From an uncultured Prevotellaceae bacterium (lineage in GTDB: Bacteria; Bacteroidota; Bacteroidia; Bacteroidales; Bacteroidaceae), in NCBI GenBank assembly GCA_902782305.1, contig CACZMV010000020.1:51163-115162 (forward strand): a DNA stretch of 64,000 nt, read 5' to 3'. The notes beneath the pieces are model-generated. The model worked only from the letters and a program-made list of their open reading frames with translations. It made no database searches and was not told where the DNA came from. Shown in pieces: positions 23,950 through 31,545 of the stretch; positions within the stretch are counted from its first letter, which is position 1, and each line of letters starts with the position of its first letter. The position numbers were made by a program, and so were the translations under genes.

Positions 23950-25620
23950 ATGGGAAAGGATTTATTAAAGCCTGATTACATCTTTGAGTCGAGCTGGGAG
24001 GTTTGTAATAAGGTGGGCGGTATCTATACCGTACTCTCCAGTCGCGCAAAGACGTTACAGGAGGAGATGAAAGACAGGATTATCTTTATTGGTCCTGACT
24101 TTTGGAAAAAGGAGGAAAGTCCCTATTTCAAGGAAGACAAGCTGCTCTTTGCCGAATGGCAATGTTTGGCTCAGCAGCAAGGCCTGAAGGTCAGAATTGG
24201 TCGTTGGACCGTTCCTGGCGAGCCGATTGCTATCCTTGTGGACTTTAACCCGTTCTTCGAACAGAAGAATGAGATATACGGATGGCTTTGGGAGCACTAT
24301 AGCGTTGACTCGCTCCACGCCTATGGCGACTACGACGAAGCCTCTATGTTCTCTTATGCAGCTGGTTTGGTGACGGAGAGCTTTTATCATTACCTGCTTA
24401 CCATCACTCCAAACCCCAAGGTGATTTATCACGCCAACGAGTGGATGTGCGGACTGGGCGCGCTTTACATCAATGCCAACGTGCCCCAGATTGGTACTAT
24501 CTTCACCACCCACGCCACCAGCATCGGCCGTTCTATTGCTGGCAATCAGAAGCCATTGTACGACTATCTCTTCGCCTATAACGGTGACCAGATGGCTGAA
24601 GAGCTGAACATGCAGTCGAAGCACTCTATTGAGAAGCAGACCGCTTGGTTTGTCGATTGTTTCACCACTGTGAGCGACATTACTGCCAACGAGTGTAAGG
24701 AACTGCTGGACAAGCCTGTTGACGTGGTATTGCCCAATGGCTTCGACAATAGTTTCGTGCCTAAGGGTGCTGTTTTCAACAGCAAGCGCAAGGCTGCCCG
24801 TAAGCGCCTGTTGCAAGTTGCCAACGCCTTGTTGGGCGAACAGCTGGATGACGACACACTGATTGTTTCTACCTCAGGCCGCTACGAGTTCCGCAACAAG
24901 GGAATCGACGTGTTTGTGGAGGCTATGAACCGTCTGCTGCGCGACCGTGACCTGAAGAAGAAGGTGGTTGCCTTCCTCGAAGTGCCTAGTTGGGTAGGCG
25001 AGCCTCGCAAGGATTTGCAGGAGCGTCTTAGCAAAAACGAGACGTACAATACGCCATTGGAAGTGCCCATGATTACTCACTGGCTGAACAATATGGATCA
25101 CGACAATGTGCTGGGCATGCTGAAATACTACGATATGCACAATCGCAAGTACGATAACGTGAAGGTTATCTTCCTGCCCTGCTATCTTGATGGTAAGGAC
25201 GGCATCCTGAACATGACCTACTACGATATCGTGCTGGGCAACGACCTCTGCGTCTATCCTTCCTACTACGAGCCTTGGGGCTATACCCCGTTGGAGGCTG
25301 TGGCTTTCAAGGTGCCTTGCATCACCACCGATTTGGCAGGTTTCGGCCTGTGGGCTAACAAGGAGTTTGGTCGCTATGGCGAGCTGGAAGATGGTGTGAA
25401 GGTGATTCATCGTACGGACTATAACTACTCTGAGGTGGCCGATGCCATCAAGGACACCGTTGCCCAGTTCTCTGCCATGTCGCAACAGGAGGTGGATGCT
25501 TGCCGTAAGAAGGCCGACGCTTTGTCGAAGAAAGCCCTTTGGAGCCAATTCATCCAGTATTATCACGAAGCCTACGACATTGCCTTGCGCAATGCGGCTA
25601 AAAGAATGGCCAATAAATAG
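23950..25620 (+). CDS. Glycogen synthase, GT3 (eukaryote-like) type
   Basis: 556 residues. The N-terminus FESSWEVCNKVGGIYTVLSSRA is the donor-binding signature of family GT3, the type found in fungi and animals and in Bacteroidota, distinct from the GT5 GlgA of most bacteria. The C-terminal half has CVYPSYYEPWGYTPLEA, containing the conserved Glu pair of the GT-B retaining mechanism. It extends glycogen from a nucleotide-glucose donor, UDP-glucose being expected for GT3. It is followed after 40 bases by the glucan phosphorylase gene, giving a synthesis/breakdown pair. Confidence 0.9.
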   Translation: MGKDLLKPDYIFESSWEVCNKVGGIYTVLSSRAKTLQEEMKDRIIFIGPDFWKKEESPYFKEDKLLFAEWQCLAQQQGLKVRIGRWTVPGEPIAILVDFNPFFEQKNEIYGWLWEHYSVDSLHAYGDYDEASMFSYAAGLVTESFYHYLLTITPNPKVIYHANEWMCGLGALYINANVPQIGTIFTTHATSIGRSIAGNQKPLYDYLFAYNGDQMAEELNMQSKHSIEKQTAWFVDCFTTVSDITANECKELLDKPVDVVLPNGFDNSFVPKGAVFNSKRKAARKRLLQVANALLGEQLDDDTLIVSTSGRYEFRNKGIDVFVEAMNRLLRDRDLKKKVVAFLEVPSWVGEPRKDLQERLSKNETYNTPLEVPMITHWLNNMDHDNVLGMLKYYDMHNRKYDNVKVIFLPCYLDGKDGILNMTYYDIVLGNDLCVYPSYYEPWGYTPLEAVAFKVPCITTDLAGFGLWANKEFGRYGELEDGVKVIHRTDYNYSEVADAIKDTVAQFSAMSQQEVDACRKKADALSKKALWSQFIQYYHEAYDIALRNAAKRMANK

Positions 25621-25641
25621 TAAATAGTAAATTGTAAATAA
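25617..25641. repeat. TAGTAAA-type short tandem repeat
   Basis: A degenerate 7-bp array (AATAGTAAATAGTAAATTG...) lies between the two glycogen genes, one of several heptamer-type arrays in the window. Confidence 0.6.
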
Positions 25642-25660
25642 TCAAATAATACATTTAATT

Positions 25661-28237
25661 ATGAAAATTAAAGCTGATTATGCCAATGAACCTCAGTGGA
25701 AGAATCTGACCGTTAAGTCAAGTCTTCCTGAGCAACTGAAGTGCTTGGACGAGATTGCCCACAACATGTGGTGGGTGTGGAACTTTGAGGCACGCGACTT
25801 GTTCCGCGACCTCGACCCTGAGATTTACCACGATGTAAAGCACAACCCCGTGATGCTTCTCGAGCGCCTTACCTTAAAGCGTAAGGAAGAGATTCTGAAG
25901 GACAAGGGCCTTATGAAGCGCGTCAAGGATGTTTATGCGCAGTTCCGTAAGTATATGGACGTAGAGCCCGACAAGAAGCGCCCCTCAGTGGCTTACTTCT
26001 GCATGGAGTATGGTATCCACTCAGCCCTGAAAATCTACTCAGGCGGTCTGGGAATGCTTGCTGGCGACTATGTGAAGGAGGCTTCCGACTCTAACGTAGA
26101 CATGTGCGCCGTTGGTTTCCTCTATCGTTTTGGCTACTTTACACAGAGCCTTTCTATGGACGGACAGCAGATTGCCAACTACGAGAGCCAGAACTTCGGT
26201 TCGCTGCCCATCGAGCGTCAGCTTGACAAGGACGGCAATCCTATGGTTATCGATGTGCCTTACACCAACTATCAGGTTCACGCTTGTGTATGGCGTGTCA
26301 ATGTAGGTCGTGTGAAGCTCTATCTGCTCGATACCGATAACGAGATGAACTCCGACTTCGATAAGCCCATCACCCACTCACTCTATGGTGGCGATTGGGA
26401 GAACCGCTTGAAGCAGGAAATCCTGCTGGGTATCGGTGGTATGCTGCTGTTGAAGAAGCTCGGCATCAAGAAAGATATCTACCATTGCAACGAGGGTCAC
26501 GCAGCACTGTGCAACCTGCAGCGTCTGTGCGATTATATCGAGGAAGACGGCTTGAACTTCAACCAGGCTCTCGAGCTGGTTCGCGCTTCAGGTCTCTATA
26601 CCGTTCACACCCCCGTTCCTGCTGGTCACGACTACTTCGAGGAGGGTCTCTTCGGCAAGTACATGGGTGGCTATCCTCAGAAGCTCGGCATCTCTTGGGA
26701 CGAGTTCATCGGCATGGGTCGTACCAATCCAGACGATCACAACGAGAAGTTCTGTATGTCAACCTTCGCTTGCAACACTTGTCAGGAGGTTAATGGTGTG
26801 TCTAAGCTTCACGGATGGGTTTCTCAGAAGATGTTTGCTCCTATCTGGGGAGGCTACTATCCTGAGGAGAACCACGTGGGCTACGTTACCAACGGTGTAC
26901 ACTTCCCCACATGGGCAGCTGCCGAGTGGCTCAAGGTATATAAGAAGTACTTCGATCCTAAGTTCCTGAGCGACCAGTCTAACGAAGACATCTGGCACGG
27001 CATCTACAATTGTCCTGACGAGGAAATCTGGGCAACACGTAAGGCCTTGAAGCAGAAGCTTTTCGATTATCTGGCTATTCAGTTCCAGGAAACATGGCTG
27101 AAGAATCAGGGCGACCCCGACCGCGTGGTTAAGTTGATAGAGCGCTTCAACCCCAATGCACTGGTTATCGGCTTCTGCCGTCGTTTCGCTACCTACAAGC
27201 GTGCACACCTGCTGTTCACCGACTTGGAGCGTCTCGAGCGCATTGTCAACAACCCTGAGCGTCCCGTGATGTTCCTCTTCGCAGGTAAGGCTCACCCCGC
27301 CGATGGCGCTGGTCAGGGCTTGATCAAGAAGATTTTCGATATCTCACAGATGCCACAGTTCCAGGGCAAGATTATCTTCCTCGAGGACTACGACTTCCTG
27401 CTGGCTCGTCGCCTTGTTTCAGGTGTCGACATCTGGATGAACACACCTACACGTCCTCTCGAGGCTTCTGGTACATCAGGCGAGAAGGCCGAGATGAACG
27501 GTGTTGTCAACCTCTCCGTCAAGGACGGTTGGTGGCTTGAGGGCTATCGTGAGGGTGCCGGATGGGCTTTGACCGAGAAGCGCACCTATCAGAACCAGGC
27601 CTATCAGGACAAGCTCGACGCCGCTACCATCTACAGTCTGTTGGAGAACGAGATCATTCCTCTCTACTATGCTAGAGACAAGAAGACCGGCATCTCTAAA
27701 GGCTGGATCAAGGTTCTTAAGAACTCTATCGCCCAGATTGCTCCTCACTACACCATGAAGCGTCAGCTCGACGACTACTATAGCAAGTTCTACGAGAAGC
27801 AGGCTAAGCGCTTCAAGGAGCTGTCAAAGAACAACAACCAGTTGGCTAAGGACATTGCTCAGTGGAAGGAAGCCGTTGCCGAGCGTTGGGATGCCATCAA
27901 CGTGGTTAGCTGTGAGTGGGACTTCCCCGTTACTGGTTGCGAGGCTGGTCAGAAGTACACCATCAAGTACGTCATCAACGAGCAGGGCTTGGACGATGCT
28001 GTAGGCTTGGAGAAGGTCAACGTTTGCTTCGACAAGGACGGCAACGAGAAGGTATACAACGTTGAGCCTCTGAAGATGGTTAAGAAGGAAGGCAACAACT
28101 TCACTTTCGAAGCTACGCTCTCTCCCAGCCAGTTCGGACTGTACAAGTCGGCCATCCGCATGTATCCGAAGAACAAGAACCTGCCTCACCGTCAGGACTT
28201 CTGCTACGTGAAGTGGCTTGAGCTTCCTCCGATGTAA
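25661..28237 (+). CDS. glgP: Alpha-glucan (glycogen) phosphorylase, GT35
   Basis: 858 residues. It releases glucose-1-phosphate from glycogen by phosphorolysis, with pyridoxal phosphate as cofactor. It is the short GT35 subtype. Motifs are [22 protein letters not shown] near 110-131 and the cofactor site [14 protein letters not shown] with the PLP lysine. A C-terminal extension of about 130 residues follows the catalytic core. Paired with the glycogen synthase gene and ended by the hairpin at 28277-28310. Confidence 0.93.
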   Translation: MKIKADYANEPQWKNLTVKSSLPEQLKCLDEIAHNMWWVWNFEARDLFRDLDPEIYHDVKHNPVMLLERLTLKRKEEILKDKGLMKRVKDVYAQFRKYMDVEPDKKRPSVAYFCMEYGIHSALKIYSGGLGMLAGDYVKEASDSNVDMCAVGFLYRFGYFTQSLSMDGQQIANYESQNFGSLPIERQLDKDGNPMVIDVPYTNYQVHACVWRVNVGRVKLYLLDTDNEMNSDFDKPITHSLYGGDWENRLKQEILLGIGGMLLLKKLGIKKDIYHCNEGHAALCNLQRLCDYIEEDGLNFNQALELVRASGLYTVHTPVPAGHDYFEEGLFGKYMGGYPQKLGISWDEFIGMGRTNPDDHNEKFCMSTFACNTCQEVNGVSKLHGWVSQKMFAPIWGGYYPEENHVGYVTNGVHFPTWAAAEWLKVYKKYFDPKFLSDQSNEDIWHGIYNCPDEEIWATRKALKQKLFDYLAIQFQETWLKNQGDPDRVVKLIERFNPNALVIGFCRRFATYKRAHLLFTDLERLERIVNNPERPVMFLFAGKAHPADGAGQGLIKKIFDISQMPQFQGKIIFLEDYDFLLARRLVSGVDIWMNTPTRPLEASGTSGEKAEMNGVVNLSVKDGWWLEGYREGAGWALTEKRTYQNQAYQDKLDAATIYSLLENEIIPLYYARDKKTGISKGWIKVLKNSIAQIAPHYTMKRQLDDYYSKFYEKQAKRFKELSKNNNQLAKDIAQWKEAVAERWDAINVVSCEWDFPVTGCEAGQKYTIKYVINEQGLDDAVGLEKVNVCFDKDGNEKVYNVEPLKMVKKEGNNFTFEATLSPSQFGLYKSAIRMYPKNKNLPHRQDFCYVKWLELPPM

Positions 28238-28276
28238 AATCGTCTTTGATTTTGTTTTATTGTACATAACTTCAAG

Positions 28277-28310
28277 GAGCCCCCAGTCGTGATGACCAGG
28301 GGCTCTTTTT
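28277..28310 (+). terminator. Terminator after glgP, first copy of a repeated hairpin
   Basis: GAGCCCC and GGGGCTC pair around a core GTCGTGATGAC and are followed by TTTTT. Near-identical hairpins occur at 29551-29583 and 30202-30234. Confidence 0.85.
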
Positions 28311-28360
28311 GTCTTACCCTGAAAAACGTTGTTTTTGATTCAACTTTTTCAGGGTAAGAC
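28311..28360. repeat. 16-bp perfect inverted repeat (GTCTTACCCTGAAAAA)
   Basis: Arms are at 28311-28326 and 28345-28360, extended by GTTG/CAAC after a one-base bulge. The element begins at the last T of the glgP terminator. It could be a second, bidirectional terminator or the end of a small mobile repeat. Confidence 0.85.
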
Positions 28361-28543
28361 ACCTGCCGAAAGCCTTCGCACCTAGTACGCACACACTCCG
28401 TACCGTATGCCCGTCATTTTCGCTAAAATATTTTTGGAAGCAACTTTGTCCTGTTATGCAAATGAAATTCCCTTTTATGTACAAAAAGCTTCTACATTAA
28501 CAAATTTTATACGAAATCGTTTACCCTATAAAGATATTTTTAC

Positions 28544-28551
28544 TATCTTTG
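28544..28551 (+). promoter_or_regulatory. -7 box (TATCTTTG) of the lipoprotein gene
   Basis: TATCTTTG lies 66 bases before the ATG at 28618. Confidence 0.5.
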
Positions 28552-28617
28552 CCTTCGAAAATATAAATATAACAAACCTACAATATTATTTTTCAATTAA
28601 CTTAAAACATTAAGCTT

Positions 28618-29487
28618 ATGAAAAGGACTAATCTTTTAGTGGGGGGGGCACTTTTGTTAGCATCCCTGTTTACCACGAGTTGTGATCAGATTGCCTCAAG
28701 TTTGGACAATCCTGTAAAGAGTTATCTTTCATTAGAGAAGGATTCTGTGCTCTTGCTTTCAGGCCAAACAACGACAATTAATCCCAAAAGTATTAATGAC
28801 AATGGTAAGTATTCATTCGAATCATCTGATAAGAATGTGGCTACCGTAGACGAGAAGGGTGTTGTAACAGCCGTTGGAGCAGGTTTGGCAACTATCACAG
28901 TGAAGGTAGCAGCAGACGATTATTATCAGGAAGGTACAGCACCATTTAAGGTTAAGGTATATGGTGTTATTGGTAAAGCAACAGAGCCTGAAATTGGAAT
29001 GTTGGTTTGTCAAGATGGACATATTCATGCAGATAAAGATGCTGAATGTACTAAGAACCGTATAGCCATGTTGGCCTATGTTGGCAATAAATCAAAATGT
29101 GCTCACGGTCTGGCCATTGCATTGTGGGATGCAAAAAGCGGTTCATGGACTGATGCTGTTAATTACGCAGAGACTTGGGGTGAAAACTATCCTGTTACAG
29201 GTGGTACATGGAGATTGCCAAGCACCGATGACTGGCAGTATATGTTCATAGGTTGTGGTGGCACGACCCCCTATATTGCAACATTGACCCAAGGGGTGAA
29301 AGTTGATTCCTACGGGTTCTTTAACAAGTTAACTGCTACGGGCTATTCACTTCCAAGCGGTTATTATTATTGGACTAGTACAGAAGATAGTGAAATTACT
29401 GCCAAAGCATGGGAGTTTGTCAATAATAGATTTGAGTCATGGAGCAAGGTTTATGGAGACATGTTTCGCTATTGCTTAGCATTCTAA
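28618..29487 (+). CDS. Surface lipoprotein with Ig-like (Big_2) and DUF1566-like domains
   Basis: 289 residues. A lipoprotein signal peptide ends in the lipobox ASLFTTSC (Cys22). Residues about 37-115 form a bacterial Ig-like domain with the typical SSDKNVATVDEKGVVTAVGAG. The C-terminal part (about 120-289) resembles the DUF1566/Lcl family (GGTWRLPSTDDWQYMF, then YYYWTSTE), common in exported paralogous proteins of Bacteroidota and Fibrobacteres. It is probably outer-membrane-attached and may bind a ligand or partner. Codons 8-11 contain a run of eight G (28641-28648), a possible slippage site that would switch the protein off. Confidence 0.85.
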   Translation: MKRTNLLVGGALLLASLFTTSCDQIASSLDNPVKSYLSLEKDSVLLLSGQTTTINPKSINDNGKYSFESSDKNVATVDEKGVVTAVGAGLATITVKVAADDYYQEGTAPFKVKVYGVIGKATEPEIGMLVCQDGHIHADKDAECTKNRIAMLAYVGNKSKCAHGLAIALWDAKSGSWTDAVNYAETWGENYPVTGGTWRLPSTDDWQYMFIGCGGTTPYIATLTQGVKVDSYGFFNKLTATGYSLPSGYYYWTSTEDSEITAKAWEFVNNRFESWSKVYGDMFRYCLAF

Positions 29488-29550
29488 CGAATCCAAAATA
29501 GATAAAGAATATAAAAACAGAATAAATCTTTAAGTTAAACATTATCTATG

Positions 29551-29583
29551 CGGAGCCCCTGGTCGTGATGACTAGGGGCTCCG
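29551..29583 (+). terminator. Second copy of the repeated GAGCCCC hairpin
   Basis: CGGAGCCCCTGGTC and GACTAGGGGCTCCG pair around GTGAT, followed by TTTC. It lies 64 bases after the lipoprotein stop. Confidence 0.8.
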
Positions 29584-29596
29584 TTTCATATAAAAA

Positions 29597-29622
29597 AGGC
29601 CACCCGAAAGAGGTGGCTTTAA
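29597..29622 (+). terminator. Short terminator GCCACC/GGTGGC
   Basis: GCCACC (29599-29604) and GGTGGC (29612-29617) pair around CGAAAGA and are followed by TTTAAA. It is a tandem back-up of the hairpin just upstream. Confidence 0.65.
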
Positions 29623-29684
29623 ATGTGGAGTAGCATCAATAAAGGCTTGCTTCTCGCAGAATTATTCTTTTTTTGCTTAAATTA

Positions 29685-29716
29685 TTTGGAAAGTAACTAT
29701 ATTTTAGTTACATTTG
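29685..29716 (+). promoter_or_regulatory. Full Bacteroidota promoter of the hic locus
   Basis: TTTG at 29685-29688, 20 bases, then TACATTTG at 29709-29716: a textbook -33/-7 pair. It precedes the hicA remnant by 20 bases. Confidence 0.7.
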
Positions 29717-29736
29717 CACCCAAATTTCAGTTACAA

Positions 29737-29829
29737 ATGGGAACAAAAGAAAAACTAAGAGAACGTTTTCTAAAGATGCCATCGGACTTTACTTTCGATG
29801 ATTTAAAAGAAGCAGGTTTTATTAAATAA
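29737..29829 (+). pseudogene. hicA: Truncated HicA-type toxin (30 codons)
   Basis: ATG at 29737 gives MGTKEKLRERFLKMPSDFTF followed by DDLKEAGFIK and a stop. The first 20 residues match the N-terminus of Bacteroidales HicA mRNA interferases (KEKLxxRFxxxPxDFTF). The family then continues to about 60-85 residues with the catalytic His and a Gly-rich SNKGKTSGSR-type motif, all missing here. The toxin is therefore inactive. It still has its promoter and sits 17 bases before hicB. A TTG/ATG frame starting further upstream crosses the promoter and is not used. Confidence 0.7.
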
Positions 29830-29846
29830 AATAAGGAGGATTGATT

Positions 29847-30191
29847 ATGAATACAATGACTTATAAAGGGTATTTAGGCTCTGTTGCTTATAGCGAGAAA
29901 GATCAAGTATTTTTTGGAAAAATAGAAGGTATCAATGGCCTAGTGAATTTTGAGGGCGAAAGCGTTAAGGAACTTACGGAAGCATTTCATGAGGCTGTAG
30001 ATGATTATCTGGCCTATTGTGAAGAAGAAGGTATTGAACCGGATAAGAGTTATACTGGCGTTTTGAACGTAAGGCTGACTCCATCTCTTCATCGTCAGAT
30101 AGCCATGTTGGCTCGTCAGGCTGGACTAACCATTAATGCTTATATCAAAGATACCTTGGAGAATAAAATAAAAACAGCTGTCGTGTTATAG
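29847..30191 (+). CDS. hicB: HicB-family antitoxin (toxin partner truncated)
   Basis: 114 residues from the ATG at 29847, which has a rare strong Shine-Dalgarno AAGGAGG six bases upstream; a TTG at 29841 would abut that site. The N-terminal part (YKGYLGSVAYSEKDQVFFGKI) is the degenerate RNase H-like fold of HicB. The C-terminal LNVRLTPSLHRQIAMLARQAG...INAYI is a ribbon-helix-helix DNA-binding domain. It normally neutralises HicA and represses its own operon. Here HicA is cut to 30 codons, so only the regulatory role can remain. Confidence 0.88.
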   Translation: MNTMTYKGYLGSVAYSEKDQVFFGKIEGINGLVNFEGESVKELTEAFHEAVDDYLAYCEEEGIEPDKSYTGVLNVRLTPSLHRQIAMLARQAGLTINAYIKDTLENKIKTAVVL

Positions 30192-30201
30192 ATGCTGTAT
30201 G

Positions 30202-30234
30202 CGGAGCCTCTGGTCGTGATGACGAGGGGCTCCG
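30202..30234 (+). terminator. Third copy of the repeated GAGCCCC hairpin
   Basis: CGGAGCCTCTGGTC and GACGAGGGGCTCCG pair around GTGAT, followed by TTTC. It ends the hicB transcript. The 45 bases around it nearly match the copy at 29551. Confidence 0.8.
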
Positions 30235-30241
30235 TTTCATA

Positions 30242-30366
30242 TGTTCATTACTCTTGGAGTATCATCCAATACTTTTGGAGTATCATTCAATACTCTTGGA
30301 GTATCGTTCATTACTTTTGGAGTATCATTCAATACTCTTGGAGTATCGTTCAATACTCTTGGAGTA
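30242..30366. repeat. Six tandem 21-bp palindromic repeats
   Basis: Units of TCRTTCAATACTCTTGGAGTA begin at 30262, 30283, 30304, 30325 and 30346, with a first 20-bp unit at 30242. Each holds the small hairpin ATACTC-TTG-GAGTAT. Because the unit is a multiple of three, open frames encode heptapeptide repeats on both strands, but no start context or known protein supports coding. Confidence 0.9.
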
Positions 30367-30398
30367 TTCGAAGCAAACGTAGATTTAGTAGTAAGCAG

Positions 30399-30462
30399 TA
30401 GTCCGAAGGCTTCGGACTCTCAGTCCGAGCCGTTCGGACTGGCAGTCCGACGGGACGGACTA
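30399..30462. repeat. Alternating AGTCCGA/TCGGACT hairpin cluster
   Basis: Within about 60 bases the motif AGTCCGA occurs six times in alternating orientation, giving several mutually exclusive stems, the strongest being AGTCCGAAGGCTTCGGACT. It lies just past the 3' end of prmA (minus strand) and may end that transcript. Confidence 0.75.
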
Positions 30463-30492
30463 AAAAGAGACGTGGGACTTCAGTTCCTGACA

Positions 30493-31410
30493 TTAGTACT
30501 GGAACACCATGCAGGCCCAGTCACCGTCGGTCTTGGTGTCTGTGAGTTTTAATCCTAATTGCTGAGCCTTGCTTTCGAGCAGGGCGCAGTCGGTATCATA
30601 GAAACCGCTGAGGATAAGGGTGGCGCCTGGCTTCATGACACGCACAAAGTGGGGCATATCGGCCAAAAGGATGTTGCGATTGATGTTGGCTAATACCACA
30701 TCGAACTCAGCGACATAATCGCTGAGCACGGAGCTGTCGCCACAGAGCGACGTCAAGTGGTCATCCACATGGTTGATAACGGCATTATGACGGGTGTTGT
30801 CGGCACTCCACTCGTCGATATCGTAGCCTACGCAGGAGTCGGCTCCCAGCTTGAGAGCGCAGATGCCCAAGATGCCTGTGCCACATCCGCAATCCAAGAC
30901 GCGCTTGCCCTGAAGGTCCATATCGAGTAGGGTAGAGCACAGCATGCGAGTAGTCTCGTGGGTGCCCGTGCCGAAAGCGAGATGAGCGTCGATCTCGATG
31001 GAGATGATGTCTGATGTCTGAGGGCCGAGGTCTGAGGGTAAGTGTCGCCCGTCGTGAATAACAACACATCTTCCATCATCCTTCTTACTTCTTTGACCTA
31101 AAGGTACAAAGCGACTTCGTCGATTACTTACCTCAATAGGTTCAAATCCCTCTTGTTCCCATTGCTCGTTCCAGTCTTTGTCCTCAGCTTCGCGTACCTT
31201 ATATATTATATGGGTGCCCTCGAAAGGGAAGTTGGCAATAACAGCATCGAGCGCCTCCTGAAGGAAGAGCGATTGCTGTACATAGCCCAAAAGACCAGTG
31301 GGCGTTTCTTCAAAGGTTTCGAAACCAGCCTCAGCAGCCATGGCTGAGAGTATGTCTTGTGCATCCTGCGTACAGGGCGTAATGGTCATTTCAACTTCGT
31401 AGTATTTCAT
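30493..31410 (-). CDS. prmA: Ribosomal protein L11 methyltransferase
   Basis: 305 residues. It trimethylates ribosomal protein L11 using S-adenosylmethionine. The C-terminal Rossmann domain shows FGTGTHETT, VLDCGCGTGILGI and DVVLANINRNIL. The N-terminal substrate-recognition domain is present (WNEQWEQEGFEPI). Between them the protein carries about 20 unusual residues (NRRSRFVPLGQRSKKDDG) and a second oddity (LGPQTSD) relative to what I expect of the family. The corresponding DNA contains a hairpin-forming sequence (31091-31111) and a GATGTCT-type simple repeat (31002-31036), both repeat-like. Confidence 0.92.
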   Translation of the reverse strand: MKYYEVEMTITPCTQDAQDILSAMAAEAGFETFEETPTGLLGYVQQSLFLQEALDAVIANFPFEGTHIIYKVREAEDKDWNEQWEQEGFEPIEVSNRRSRFVPLGQRSKKDDGRCVVIHDGRHLPSDLGPQTSDIISIEIDAHLAFGTGTHETTRMLCSTLLDMDLQGKRVLDCGCGTGILGICALKLGADSCVGYDIDEWSADNTRHNAVINHVDDHLTSLCGDSSVLSDYVAEFDVVLANINRNILLADMPHFVRVMKPGATLILSGFYDTDCALLESKAQQLGLKLTDTKTDGDWACMVFQY

Positions 31411-31432
31411 ATGGAGATGTTAAATTTAAGTG

Positions 31433-31440
31433 CAAAATTA
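31433..31440 (-). promoter_or_regulatory. -7 box (TAATTTTG) of prmA
   Basis: Minus-strand TAATTTTG lies 22 bases before the ATG at 31410. Confidence 0.55.
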
Positions 31441-31449
31441 CAAAAAATA

Positions 31450-31482
31450 GGGAAAAACCTACGCTGTCTTAGGGTTTTTCCC
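31450..31482. promoter_or_regulatory. 10-bp inverted repeat between divergent promoters
   Basis: GGGAAAAACC (31450-31459) and GGTTTTTCCC (31473-31482) flank 13 bases, midway between the prmA and 31546 promoters. A shared operator is possible. Confidence 0.5.
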
Positions 31483-31505
31483 TACTTTTGCATGAAAATT
31501 AGCAG

Positions 31506-31513
31506 TATTTTTG
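31506..31513 (+). promoter_or_regulatory. -7 box (TATTTTTG) ahead of the aromatic-rich protein
   Basis: TATTTTTG lies 32 bases before the ATG at 31546. A second candidate, TACTTTTG, is at 31483-31490. Confidence 0.5.
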
Positions 31514-31545
31514 CATCGTGAACATATAATAAAACGAAAAAGAAG

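Larger units (their letters stand above)
28238..28617. other. 380-bp intergenic region with two hairpins and a promoter
   Basis: Contains the glgP terminator (28277-28310), a 16-bp perfect inverted repeat directly after it (28311-28360), about 180 bases with no recognisable element, and the lipoprotein promoter (28544-28551). No gene is supported. Confidence 0.6.

Noticed and set aside
24055-24816. 253-codon minus-strand frame
   Set aside because: Shadow of the glycogen synthase gene.
28311-28360. Invertible promoter switch
   Set aside because: The 18-bp interior between the inverted arms is too short and contains no promoter; a hairpin is the simpler reading.
30242-30366. CRISPR-like array
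   Set aside because: Units are directly adjacent with no spacers and no cas genes nearby.
30241-30552. Open frame with FNTLGVS heptapeptide repeats
   Set aside because: It exists because the 21-bp palindromic unit is a multiple of three; it also runs antisense into prmA. No start context, signal or family support.
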